In this document: positions 11,092 to 20,744 of the stretch, piece by piece
Layout of the letters: the number at the start of each line of letters is the position of its first letter
Numbering within the stretch: position 1 is the stretch's first letter
Assembly (NCBI GenBank): GCA_023376005.1
Contig: CM042145.1
Span: 16,368,534-16,432,533, forward strand
Reading direction: 5' to 3'
Source: Doryteuthis pealeii
Lineage: Eukaryota; Mollusca; Cephalopoda; Myopsida; Loliginidae
Length of the DNA stretch: 64,000 nucleotides
Position numbers and translations under genes: made by a program
Notes under the pieces: model-generated
The model's database searches: none
Seen by the model: only the letters and a program-made list of their open reading frames with translations
What the model was told of the DNA's origin: nothing

Positions 11092-11170
<79 letters not shown>
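11092..11170. repeat. (CA)n(TA)n microsatellite ending the Penelope-like frame
   Basis: About 30 bp of CA is followed by TA repeats. The abrupt change from coding-like sequence to simple repeat marks the breakpoint of the relic. Confidence 0.9.
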
Positions 11171-11173
<3 letters not shown>

Positions 11174-11858
11174 GGTGTCAATAAAGTTGCTGCAGAGTAG
11201 TTAGCACGCCTTCAGCACTCTACCAGGTTTCCAAGCTCATTGCATTAAATAGTCTATAATTAAGGACTTCAACAGTTGATTAATAAGCTGATTAATATTC
11301 AAACTGATCTTACTGTGTTTGGCTATATCACATTTGACCCTCCTCTATTTCTTGTAAGTTGTCTTGTTAATTGTTTTGTAACTTATTGTTCTGTTTTTTG
11401 TATGTATCCGTTAGGATGCATGTAAGGAACATACAATGTGAATAACATCAAGATAGTGTAAATAATTTTCAACACTTATTGTTAGATATTTTGATGTTTG
11501 GTTGATGGATTTTAATGCATATCAACCCGTCTAGGGTTATTTTATGCCTAGAATGAATAATAAATGTTGCATGTCTATATTTACACTTTTTGCAGTTAAC
11601 TGTTTTATTGATATGTTAGCATCATTGGGGATCATGTTGAGGGCTTACTTTTGTATAGTATTAATTGAGTTTATGTCTATATTTTTTGGTATAAAATTAT
11701 TTCTCTCAAAAAGGTCAGAATGTTATCTATGTTGACATTTTCAAATAGATCTTTCATTTGCATTGAAGAAGAATTTTCTGATGAGAGCGCATGTTCCAAG
11801 TGCATTGTGTTTGACATGTTTCACACTGTGGTTGTTGTTCTTGTTTGAGTATATATAT

Positions 11859-12132
11859 TTACCAACCCTCTGCACGAGCAGGATGTGACACAAGGTCAAT
11901 TTCTTAAGTGGAGTTTAACAGGTTTGAATTCAGAGTTTTCTTTCTCCTAGACTGGTTACCTAGCCAAAGTTAAAGAGCCAAGTCAGCCCTACTATTTACC
12001 TATAGCTGAAAGGAGAATATATGGATTCATACCTTTCCCAAGAGTATTAGCACTATGTGAAATGCAAACAGCTTTGTCCAGGATTTGAACTGTGGTCGAC
12101 TTCCTACAACTCTAACCATTACACCATGTACT
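11859..12132 (-). mobile_element. tRNA-derived SINE, family B
   Basis: On the minus strand the head is TGGTGTAATGGTTAGAG (box A) with a box B-like GTTCAAATCC, then the body GCATTTCACATAGTGCTAATAC, GGGAAAGGTATGAATCC, AGCTATRGGTAAATAGTAGG and the end CTTGTGTCACATCCTGCTCG. The copy is full length and moderately diverged. Confidence 0.85.
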
Positions 12133-12715
12133 TCTGTATTCTTATTTGAGTATAGAGGAGTGCATAAGTCTTTTGTGGCCAATGTGTAATCAGGTGATAC
12201 TGACTTGTTCCTTTCTGGACTTTTGAGTATGATAACTATTATCTCCTGCAGAGATGCTGATATGTATACCTACTGCATCCCTGACACACAAAAATCTAAA
12301 AGAATGCAGTAAAATTGCATCCATGCATCCCTGTGTTTTCGCGTTTTTCTTCTTTCACTATTTCAAGCTAACTGTAAATACATTTCAATAGTTTCTTAGG
12401 AATGAATTACACAGGATAGGTTACAAGGTAGGTGTTAGACAGCTTTAGTTGGGATCCATAAATTTTCCCAGGGACTCATTTAAAGCAAATATGTGTGTCC
12501 TAGGATGCACTAAATCAAAAAGCTATCAGCATCACTGGTCCTGCACAGTGTAATTCTGTATATTTTCAAGTAATGTCTTTATTCTATCACTATCAACCTC
12601 AACTGGAATACCCAACTATGGAGCACCAGGTTGAAAGATATCTCCAGCCCAAAACTTTGCAAACCACTTTCAACAGATTTGATCATTTCTTCTGAAATTA
12701 AAGAAAGCATAACAT
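12133..12715. other. Unrecognised spacer
   Basis: I see no terminal repeat, SINE head or convincing frame. It is less simple-sequence than its neighbours. Confidence 0.35.
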
Positions 12716-12741
12716 GTTAAAAATGTTATTCATTTTTTTTC

Positions 12742-12945
12742 AAAGTTCCATGATGGCTCCCAATTATGACAAGAAGGTCCCTGAGTTTGAAAAGAAGGTT
12801 CCCAAGTTTGAGAACGCTCACAGTTCTGACAAGAAATACCTGAAGAAGGCCGGAGGGCACATCAGCCGAAACGTTGTACAGATAACAATGAAGATGAGAA
12901 CAATAGTCCGAATAATCCAAATAATCCAAAACCTTAATTTACTAA
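12742..12945 (+). mobile_element. CTGAAGA...GAAAC element, copy 2 (half)
   Basis: It begins TTCCATGATGGCTCCCAATT, has three GAAGGTTCCCAAGTTTGAG-like units, then ATACCTGAAGAAGGCCGGAG and GCCGAAACGTTGTACAGATA, ending with AATAGTCCGAATAATCC. The start matches the centre of the 26764-27184 palindrome, so this is one arm of that element. Confidence 0.65.
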
Positions 12946-13004
12946 ATAAAAAAGTAATTACTAATAAAAATTCAGAGAAATATTTTCTTTCATATTTAAT
13001 GTTA

Positions 13005-13150
13005 GATCACCCTGTTGGCTTAAGCTGTAGAATATACCAACTGCACCTCTGCAAAGGGATACCCCTCCCCCAATGAGGCCACTAGTTGACCATGGGTGGC
13101 TACTCATAATGCCTGAGATAGGGATCCTGTGGATGAACGGTTTGTGACTT
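13005..13150 (-). repeat. 3' fragment of the GGCATATCAACC repeat
   Basis: On the minus strand it matches the distal part of the 18383-18975 element: CCACCCATGGTCAAC, then CCTCTGCAGAGGTGCAG-like sequence and the TATTCTA block. It sits between two CTGAAGA...GAAAC elements. Confidence 0.55.
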
Positions 13151-13179
13151 AACAGCACTCAACTTTGACCCTTACTATT

Positions 13180-13475
13180 CTTCTGATATTTCTTGTCAGA
13201 CTCAGGAACCTTCTCAAACTCAGGAACTCCCTCCTTGAATTTGGGAACTTCAAGAAATACCTGAAAAAGGACGGAGGGCACATTGGCCGAAATGTTGTGC
13301 GGATAACAATAAAGATGAGGACAATAGTCCGAATAATTCAAATAATACATATAGTCTGTTATTCAATAGCCTGATTGACTGGATTGTTGCTAGGCAACAG
13401 TGATATAGAAATGGGGTTCCCTGGCTGAAAATTTAGGCTGTCCAAGTATATATTCTTCTAAATAGTGGTACAATG
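13180..13475 (+). mobile_element. CTGAAGA...GAAAC element with linked arm, copy 3
   Basis: It contains a short inverted left arm (TATTTCTTGTCAGACTCAGG), then ATACCTGAAAAAGGACGGAG and GCCGAAATGTTGTGCGGATA, and then the 150-bp arm seen in opposite orientation at 9105-9261. The core CTGAAAA here departs from CUGANGA at one position. Confidence 0.6.
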
Positions 13476-13479
13476 GTTG

Positions 13480-14055
13480 GAGAGGTCTGATCTGATCAAT
13501 CTACTGGTTATGTCTAGCCCTAGCACCTATATGATTAAGTTCCGACTGTATACTTCAAAGTTTTCTTATGGATAACACCTGACGCTTTTTATCTTTTAAG
13601 GGTGCTAGAAGGTGGTGGCTGAGGGTCAACAAACAGTTTATTAATACACATGAAGTTAACGAAAATCATTTCTACCGATCTATTAATAGACAAGATTTGG
13701 CATTATATAGCCCACAACAGGTTGCTATGCCATTACACAAAATAACCAACCAAAAATCATTGTTAGAAGGAATAAACAAAACCATGTCAATTTTTAATTC
13801 AAGAAAAAAAATGCTAATATAAAAAGTGTCAGAAGCAATTATTTGTGATGAAGTTAATTAACACTAAATGTTCCTAATGCCATCAACAACAGACAAACAT
13901 CTTTTTTTTTTGTGGGGAGGAACCTCATATATATGTTGGCCTTTTATAGGTGAGTCAGAATGCAAGAGCTAGCAAAGGTTAACCTGTATACTTAATCATG
14001 GAGTTTTATTTTGGGCAACACCAGGTCACCTTGCCAACCAGTTTATATACATATA
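13480..14055. other. Unrecognised spacer
   Basis: It includes a small TTATTTTGTGTAATGGCA-type scrap of the GGCATATCAACC family near 13720-13745 (minus) and a poly(T) run. No gene. Confidence 0.35.
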
Positions 14056-14059
14056 CATT

Positions 14060-14066
14060 CATATAT

Positions 14067-14117
<51 letters not shown>

Positions 14118-14150
14118 TATTCATGTACATATACGCATATATTCACGTAC

Positions 14151-14182
<32 letters not shown>

Positions 14183-14690
14183 ACATGTACACACATATAT
14201 TCACATAGATTTAAACATATATATATATACATATTCACATACATATATACATATATTCACATATATATATATATATACACACACACATATATATCTATAC
14301 ATACACACACACACGCATATATATATATACATACATTCACATATATATATACACACACACACACACACGCATATATATATACATACATTCACATATATAT
14401 ATATACACACACATATATATCTATATACACACACACACACACACACGCATATATATATACATACATATATATATATCACACACATATATATCTATACATA
14501 CACACACACATATATATATACATACATACACATATATATATATACACACACACACACACATCTATACATACACACACACATATATATATACATACATACA
14601 CACATATATATACATACATACACATATATACATACATACACACACACACACATACATACATACATATACATACATACATATAAACTCCTT
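14060..14690. repeat. Composite (CA)n/(TA)n/(CATA)n array
   Basis: About 630 bp of alternating CA, TA and CATA tracts with interspersed CACGCATATATATACATACA units, repeating at roughly 65-75 bp between 14290 and 14470. All overlapping open frames are microsatellite translations. Confidence 0.9.
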
Positions 14691-14990
14691 TTCACTTGAA
14701 TGTATGAGCACTTATCTACCTGATGGTCGAGGATTAAATGTTAAAAAACATATTTAGAAGGTGAATAAAGAATAACTGAATGTTTTTTTTTTTTTTTTTA
14801 TTGCTGTCAGTAAGGTATGGCATTTTGATGCTTCAAAGGTGATTTACTTACTTACCTGTTGTTTGTACATTTCAATAACTTTCAAGGAAATACAACAAAC
14901 ACCAATCTCTGATTTGATGCTATTACTTCAAACTTGGACAAAAAGCACAACAAATCTTTTGGCTAACCCAATACTACGTCAAATTATATA

Positions 14991-15535
14991 TCTTATTATA
15001 ATGGAAATTTGGTGTCTATCTGTCTGTAACTGAAACTATATCACTGCTTGCATCACAGTACCCTCAGAAATTGTGTATTAAATGAGTATTTAATTTATAG
15101 TAAAAATAATTTATATATAGAATAAATCTTATTTATTAATGATGTCTATGAAAATCTGAATTAGATTTACCTCAAAATAGCTCTTGTTATTAGTGCATTT
15201 AAAATCCTGCAATGTGTCTTATATATCACTAAGAAATAAAAGTTTACGTAATATATGGTGTGGTTAATTTGCATACTGGTTTTAACAAAAATGTGTTTAA
15301 TAAATTATAACTTGGTTTTATTGATCTCTAATATTATTGTTTCATTCTTCAACATATTAAAATCAATCCTATGAATTATTTTATAGAAACCAATTAAAAT
15401 ATAATTAAAATAAGTGTAATCTTTTTATATGCATTCTTAATTAATTTCGATAGTCTTTCTAACTTAATATATTTCCCTACATTAAAACTTAAATACTTAT
15501 GCCCGGGATGGGGAGTGGGTGCATATTCTTGCTAA
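14991..15535 (+). mobile_element. Helitron family 1, copy 4 (diverged)
   Basis: It starts TCTTATTATAATGGAAATTT after an A and ends CTAA (a CTRR form) at 15532-15535, preceded by a loosened GCCCGGG...GGGTGCAT hairpin. Many internal differences from the other copies mark it as an older or separate subfamily member. Confidence 0.7.
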
Positions 15536-15547
15536 TACATACATATT

Positions 15548-15617
15548 TACCAGCCCCTCCGCACGACTAGGATATGACATAAGGTCAATTTATTAAGCAG
15601 AGTTTAACAGGTTTTGA
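15548..15617 (-). mobile_element. SINE family B, 3' fragment
   Basis: It matches the last 70 bp of family B (minus strand): CCTGTTAAACTCTGCTTAAT and the GGAGGGGCTGGTAAATA end. The head is missing. Confidence 0.7.
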
Positions 15618-15719
15618 AATTGATTAAAACAAGTGAATATAAACAAAACAAAAAAAAATACAGAAGGAATACAGCAGGAAGAAAGGAATACAAGTATGCG
15701 TTTTTATTTTTAACTGTCA

Positions 15720-15995
15720 AGATGCCAATTTTGTTTATGTCAACATCCGTTAAAAATTTCTAATCTTTGATTTAATTGGCATTAGTATAAGGTGCAATAG
15801 CCAATTTCTCCTCCATACAGAGAAGGCAGAATTTATCACCCGATTTATAATTGTGTGTTCTTTTAACATAGGGTCTATGTCATATTTATTTCTAATATTC
15901 CAGACATGTTTGGAAAGGGCTGTACTATGCATATATTTCATATTCAGAATTATCCTGAAGATCCTAACGGTGAAACCTAGGAATATATATATATA
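15720..15995 (-). pseudogene. Penelope-like GIY-YIG endonuclease relic
   Basis: On the minus strand one frame reads GFTVRIFRIILNMKY then MHSTALSKHVWNIRNKYDID. After a frameshift near 15830 another frame reads CLLCMEEKLAIAPYTNAN, followed by stops. This order (R-F..., S/T-x-L-S-x-x-V/I-W, then C-x-L-C-x-x-E-K-L) is the C-terminal endonuclease module of Penelope-like retroelements. Nothing upstream of it (RT) is seen, so it is a short, frameshifted remnant. It lies 15 bp from the hammerhead repeat but in the opposite orientation, so the two are probably separate insertions. Confidence 0.6.
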
Positions 15996-16275
15996 TATAT
16001 ACATATATAACTTGTCAAGTTCATTTTCTATAAGAAAAAGTATCGAATTTTATGCGATACATGCGTTGTAAGTGCCTTCAAATAAAAATTTAATATATAC
16101 TTTATTCAGCAACGTTTCTAAAATAAACAAACATCCAAAAAATCTTATTCACTTCGCCGAAGGGCATTCGGTCTGTTTGTTGTTATTATTCTCTCAATAA
16201 CGCCCCCTTACCTATTATGGTAGAGGCGTGTAGTATCGCTTGACAAGCTTAATTTCGCTAGGATGGTCAGCTGTG

Positions 16276-16355
16276 TACTGTGGCCGAGGCGATAAAAGTG
16301 TTTCACTAGTGTTTCACTGTGTCTGCTGAAGTCCCGGTTTCGATTTCTGTCGGAG
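16276..16355 (+). promoter_or_regulatory. tRNA(Ser/Leu)-like internal pol III promoter
   Basis: TGGCCGAGGCGATAAAAGTG matches a box A of tRNA-Ser/Leu type, and GGTTTCGATTTC about 55 bp on is a near box B with one extra T. The wide spacing fits the long variable arm of class II tRNAs. Acceptor-stem pairing is poor, so it is a tRNA-derived promoter, not a tRNA gene. It lies 16 bp upstream of the hammerhead. Confidence 0.5.
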
Positions 16356-16370
16356 GGAAATCGTTAGTAT

Positions 16371-16416
16371 ATACCGCTGATGAGACTTAATAAAGTCGAA
16401 ACAGTCTGTACGGTAT
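16371..16416 (+). ncRNA. Hammerhead ribozyme, type I, short stem III
   Basis: All core parts are present in order. Stem I is ATACCG (16371-16376) with CGGTAT (16411-16416), six perfect pairs. CTGATGA is at 16377-16383. Stem II is GACTT-AATA-AAGTC (16384-16397), five pairs with a tetraloop. GAAA is at 16398-16401. Stem III is ACA-GTC-TGT (16401-16409), three pairs. A at 16410 is the H17 nucleotide, so cleavage is predicted between 16410 and 16411. A tiny stem III is typical of hammerheads in Penelope-like elements and retrozymes, which usually act as dimers. Activity is inferred from structure only. Confidence 0.8.
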
Positions 16417-16528
16417 TCTACACATCGAGCCATCCTTTACTGGGATTACACTTGTCAAGTTCATTTTCTATAAGAAAAAGTATCGAATTTTATGCGATAC
16501 ATGCGTTGTAAGTGCCTTCAAATAAAAA

Positions 16529-16539
<11 letters not shown>

Positions 16540-16572
<33 letters not shown>
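16540..16572. repeat. (TA)n tract flanking the hammerhead unit
   Basis: A pure TA tract that merges with the TA-rich end of the 90-bp direct repeat, so the exact 3' boundary cannot be fixed. Confidence 0.85.
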
Positions 16573-16577
<5 letters not shown>

Positions 16578-16790
16578 AGTATGCAAACAGTTTGTATGAT
16601 ATGGCTATGCTGACAATTTTTGGGAGAAATCATGAATATAGACCGAAATGTACATTAAGAGAATGACTTTTTCTCGATTTGTTTACGCTTCACATTTAAA
16701 CAGATATTTTCGCCTAATTCATTAATTATCAACTAATTAATTTTCAAATTAGGTATGACTTCAATTAAGCACATATTCTCCCAAATATAT
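16573..16790 (+). mobile_element. GGGAGAATATGTGCTT MITE, copy 1 (diverged)
   Basis: It shares GATATGGCTAT, CGATTTGTTTA, ACATTTAAA, a CTAATTAATTTTCAAATTAG stretch and the end GCACATATTCTCCCA with the copy at 43316-43467. Its left terminal repeat (TTGGGAGAAATCATG) has decayed. Both copies are embedded in TA microsatellite. Confidence 0.6.
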
Positions 16791-16814
16791 ATATATATAT
16801 TTATATATATATAT

Positions 16815-16954
16815 ATAAAGATAATCTAATGAGTCAGACGAACCTACTATTAGTTTCGCATAAAGCTCTTCAGGGCTAAAAGTCAGATTTTAGCCCTGAA
16901 GAGCTTTATGCGAAACTAATAGTAGGTTCGTCTGACTCATTAGATTATCTTTAT
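16815..16954. repeat. Near-perfect 67-bp inverted repeat, hammerhead-like on each strand
   Basis: Arms 16815-16881 and 16888-16954 are exact reverse complements by eye, with a 6-bp spacer. The plus strand holds CTGAAGA (16896-16902), stem II GC-TTTAT-GC, GAAA (16912-16915), stem III ACT-AAT-AGT, H17 A at 16924 and a four-pair stem I AGCC/GGTT (one G-U). The other arm gives the same fold on the minus strand (about 16841-16877). Stem II has only two pairs, so activity is uncertain. The palindrome implies a head-to-head duplication. Confidence 0.75.
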
Positions 16955-16987
16955 TACTTAGCTCTACTTAGGTATCGAGCACTTTTT

Positions 16988-17239
16988 ACATATTAGCTTC
17001 TCCTAGCGGTTATATGAATATATATATATCTTATATACATATATATACATATAAATTGTTGTTTTTTCTTTCGGCCAAATACTGTACCAATAGATTATTT
17101 TTTGTTGGTACGAATATCTTGGTCCTTTCTTTTTTTTCAAAAATTTTTTTTCTTCCTGGTTGATGTTTGGTAGTATATTTTTACAATCAAACTTTCTGCT
17201 GGGTTTTTTCTCTCCGCAAGGATCTACCAACACGCTTGG

Positions 17240-17289
<50 letters not shown>

Positions 17290-17290
17290 G
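16988..17290. other. Unrecognised sequence ending in (TA)n
   Basis: A T-rich stretch followed by a 47-bp TA tract (17243-17288). I see no tRNA box, terminal repeat or supported coding region. Confidence 0.35.
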
Positions 17291-17564
17291 CATATGAGAA
17301 TTATAATAATATATAGATGATATTAATGGAAAAACTAAGAACTCACTTTAAAATACTTAAAAGTTAATTTAAAAATTTAGACACAGCTAAATGCAACAGT
17401 TGTTTATTTATAGGGTCCACGTAAATCTTTATAGGGACCTAAGTGATTTGCCTTTTCCTCCCATATTGCGAGATACAATATTGACTACTGTTAATCCTTG
17501 ATTGTTCACACATTGAGAAAAAAAAGCTATAGGATTTAAAAAGTTAAAATAAAATCTCTTATTT

Positions 17565-17985
17565 ATATCTATATATAGATTAATGAAAATTCTTTATCTA
17601 TATATATGTTTTATTATCTTTTATTTTTTTAATATATTCTTGTTTTAATTATTTATAACTTTTATTATTATTATTATTATTGTTTGTATTTTTTTTTTTT
17701 TTTTGCTTTTTATTATGTATTTATCCTTTACTAGTTTGTTTTATTGGTTAATCTTTTTTATTATTTAATTTTTTTAAATATATCATTTATTTACACCCTT
17801 ATTATATTTTTTTATCTAGCTTTTCTTATGGAAAATGAGGGGTAAAAATAGGAACAAAAATAGGGTGTGAATTTTATTGAACTTTGGCCTTTGATGATTT
17901 CCGCCAATTTGCATTTATAAAAGAATGTGTGCTCAGTTATTGTATAAACAGACATACAGAATATATCTTTTATATATATAGATGC
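17565..17985 (-). mobile_element. Dispersed repeat (possible Helitron family 3), copy 1
   Basis: Matched in the opposite orientation at 28465-28885. The minus-strand start is TCTATATATATAAAAGATAT, then GTATGTCTGTTTATACA, GAGCACACATTCTTTTATAA and TCATTTTCCATAAG. The TC start is Helitron-like, but no 3' hairpin/CTRR end is clear, so the class is uncertain. Confidence 0.5.
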
Positions 17986-18382
17986 TGCCATTTTTCACAG
18001 CACAAGTATACTAGCTGATATAATAAATCACAAAAAAAAAAAAGAGGTTTTCTTGGGGTCACCAGGTATTCCTGAGGCCCTAATTAACCACTGATATTGC
18101 TTATACCTTGGGTTAGATTTGCTTGTTTGTTTCGATGTCTCCTTTGCCAATTTATTAGTGGAAAATTTTAGTAAATTATTGATCAGTGAAAACTTTCCAT
18201 TTCAATAGATCTTTTTTTTTTCCTTTCTTTTTAATGGTAGGTTAAATGAAGGGAAAAAACAACAACTGTTAACCACTTAAAATTGTGAAGGAAAGACAAA
18301 GAAAATTTGAAAAAAAATCTAAGGAAGAAAGAGAAAAGAGGATATAGAGAGTAGGAGTAAGATACATTGAGGAGTAGAAAGA

Positions 18383-18975
18383 GGTTTGGTTTGGTTTGGT
18401 TTACGGCATATCAACCTCAGTGGGTTATTTAATGCCGACAAAGTTTTGAAATAAATTCATTCTTAATGGATACTCTTTTTTTATAAACACATTTTCCTAT
18501 CCAACCCATCCATAGATAGGACCCTAACAGGTACTACCACTCCGGGTCAGAGTGGACCAGGGAGCAATGGTGATGAAGGGGTGCTCCACATTCCCCAAAC
18601 CTCCAAAAAGGAAACCTCACCATCAGATAGAGTTTAACGTCATTCCCAGGACATGAAGACCCTCAGCCACTGCCTTCTAGCACCCATATGATAAAAAGGG
18701 TTGGGGCTTGCCATAAGGGCAATAGGGTTGGGGCAATCATATTGGTGCTAGGGTTTGGCATGACCAGCCGAGTGATCAGAGGGGGCCTCTCCGAACGCCC
18801 ATCTAGCCAAAGTGGAGTGTTGCAAGTCATAGACAGCTCAACCACCTGGGTTCAATCCTTAAGCATCACGGGTCGCCACCCATGGCCAACAGGTGGCCCA
18901 TTAGGAGAGTTTTACCCCTCTGCAAAGGTGCAGTGGGTGTATTCTAACGCCCCAGGAATAGAAAGAGGAGATTAA
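18383..18975 (+). mobile_element. GGCATATCAACC dispersed repeat, longest copy
   Basis: It begins with TTTGG repeats and TTTACGGCATATCAACC, then TAATGCCGACAAAGTTTTG, CAGGTACTACCACTCCGGG, CATTCCCAGGACATG, CCATATGATAAAA, a GGTTCAATCC box B-like motif near 18849, and CTCTGCAAAGGTGCAG. Parts recur at 1311, 13005, 34240, 42717, 56372 and 62520. The open frame across it is not conserved between copies. Class unknown; the box B-like motif hints at a tRNA-related segment. Confidence 0.65.
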
Positions 18976-19324
18976 AAAAAAAGATTCAGAAGGAGGTGGA
19001 GGGGATTAAAAAAAAAAGGTAAGAAAAAAGTAGAGAGAAAGTAAATGAATGTAAGGACTTTCATGTGAAGGGGGGGGGTATTTCTTTGGCTTCCCATGAG
19101 ACAAGAATGTGACACAAGGTCAGTTTAGTGAGGGAGAATACCCTACAAGAATCGAAACTCCAGCTTAGTTCTGTTGGTATTCCCCTTCAGAGGTGTCTCA
19201 GCCCTTATCCCTTTTAGACAAAGGCTCCCTGAAACCTGATAATCTAACTCAACCACCCAGTGGAAACACCCAGGTTTTGTTTCCATATAAGGACAAAATG
19301 ATACAAAAGGTTGAATTTAATACG

Positions 19325-19545
19325 GACCTCAGTTAGTAGAGTGTCTTCCTGGTTCGATATAGGTCCTCGCCAACTCAGTGTATGAGTAGCACAGGGATCT
19401 GTGCGGTAAATTGAGGAGCTGATGGTAGGTGTGGTGCTCAGATGCTAAAAAACAATCTCCTTGGTCTAGCGCTAGTGAAAAGGGGATAGACTCCTTCGCT
19501 ATCTGGCTGATACCGACTTTAGGCCACCACCGCAACTCTTTACTT
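19325..19545 (+). mobile_element. SINE family A, 5' damaged
   Basis: Box A is shortened (CTCAGTTAGTAGAG) and the stretch between boxes is deleted, but TGGTTCGATA (box B), GAGTAGCACAGGGATCTGTG, CTAGCGCTAGTGAAAAGGGG and GGCTGATACCGAC are present. Confidence 0.8.
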
Positions 19546-19741
19546 TTACTTATTTATGAGTGATACTATAGTTTGATGTAAGTAAAGCAGTTGGTTAAAT
19601 CATGGAATAAACCATAATCAATATAATGGACCTAACTGAAATAAAAAAGCAAATTTATACAGACTAAAAAAAAGAAATTAAAAAAAAAAAAATTATTTTT
19701 AATTTCCAGCTGTTCCACCATCAAATTCCCATATCACCAGG

Positions 19742-19852
19742 ATTACGGTCAAGTTACACTGAAAGCACCAGTTCCCACTAGATCACCGAAGTTAAACAAC
19801 GATGAGCCTGTTCAATATTTAAATGGGTGACCACTTAAGCAACAATAGGTAA
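19742..19852 (+). mobile_element. 5S rRNA-derived SINE
   Basis: CCCACTAGATCACCGAAGTT then AAACAACGATGAGCC corresponds to 5S positions around the box A region, and ATTTAAATGGGTGACCACTT to the box C region, in the right order and spacing. This is the internal promoter used by TFIIIA and pol III in 5S genes and in 5S-derived (SINE3-type) retroposons. The 5' end of 5S is degraded and no intact 5S gene is present. Confidence 0.65.
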
Positions 19853-20217
19853 TTGATTTAAAAAAAACACAAAATAAAATAAATATTAAAAAAATAACAA
19901 TCTCCCAAAAGGCCTCTGTCAGAAAGAACAAGTGATCATGCTCGGAAAATAGGGGCTTCCTTGCACCAAAATGAAACTCTGAGCAGATCTTCCTAAACCT
20001 TGACAGGGGATAGTGCTATTACTGGCTCAGGAATAAAATTCCTCTCCAATAGATAACATTAAATGACCCGAAAGAGAGTTGATATTAAAACAAAAACAAC
20101 CAACCAACCAACCAACTATTCTCCCAGGTTACACAACCCCATTACACTAAGAGGAGGTAACAATAGGGTATCCTTGATAAGAAGGGAACTAGACGTTTAT
20201 TGTCGCTAAGTAAAGTA

Positions 20218-20420
20218 AGTTGTTGGAGTGGCCTAAAGTCGGTATCAGCCAAACAGCAAGGGAGTCTATCCCCTTTTCACTAGCGCTAGACCATCAGCTT
20301 CTCACTTTACTGCACAGATCCCTGTGCTACTGATATGCTGATATGGTGAGGGCCGGTATCGAACCAGGAATCTTGTGGTTCCTAGGCGGACGCTCTATCA
20401 ACTGAGCTAAACCGCCCCGG
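20218..20420 (-). mobile_element. SINE family A (internal deletion)
   Basis: The minus-strand head TTTAGCTCAGTTGATAGAGC and box B GGTTCGATACC are intact, as is the CTAGCGCTAGTGAAAAGGGG end. The middle (CTCCACCTC...AATCTCC part) is deleted compared with the copy at 33040. Confidence 0.85.
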
Positions 20421-20744
20421 ACTCCTAATAATTTTTCAGACAAAATCACCTTTAAGCACCCCCGGGGCGACCGGGATTCAGAAGGACATGTTTTTCATTT
20501 ACACCGTCAAAATCCGTTTTTTTTTTTTTTACCAGACGATTTTTAGGCGCATTTTTTGTTTATTTCAATAGTTTTCTTTTTTTTAAAATAAAAATAGTTT
20601 TTTATTTACAAAAACTTTAAACAAAAAACAAGTTTACACGGGAATAGTTAATAGTTAGGGACAATCCTAAATCACGCTCAATCGCCGCTCTGGCACCGGA
20701 ACATTACTTTTAATAAATCAGAAGTTGATGAATATTTTTCAACA

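Larger units (their letters stand above)
16010..16539 (+). mobile_element. Retrozyme-like repeat with pol III head and hammerhead
   Basis: Two 90-bp direct repeats (16010-16099 and 16450-16539) look identical base for base and are offset by exactly 440 bp. Between them lie a tRNA(Ser/Leu)-like promoter segment (16276-16355) and a hammerhead ribozyme (16371-16416). TA microsatellite flanks both sides. A tandem transcript cleaved at the ribozyme would give 440-nt monomers. This is the layout of retrozymes and of schistosome hammerhead SINE-like repeats; assignment as such is inference. It has no open frame, so it would rely on other retroelements. Identity of the direct repeats suggests recent activity or gene conversion. 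Confidence 0.65.

Noticed and set aside
13998..14699. Open frame of 233 codons (His/Thr/Tyr/Ile-rich)
   Set aside because: Translation of a CA/TA/CATA microsatellite; other frames on both strands are equally open.
15950..15985. CCTGAAGA...GGTGAAACC considered as a third hammerhead
   Set aside because: No usable cleavage site or stem I, and the sequence is explained as codons of the minus-strand Penelope-like endonuclease relic.
18688..18975. Open frame of 95 codons with ordinary amino-acid composition
   Set aside because: It lies inside a dispersed repeat; other copies have stops and indels in this frame.
19742..19852. Functional 5S rRNA gene
   Set aside because: Only the internal control region is recognisable; the 5' and 3' stems are missing or mutated.
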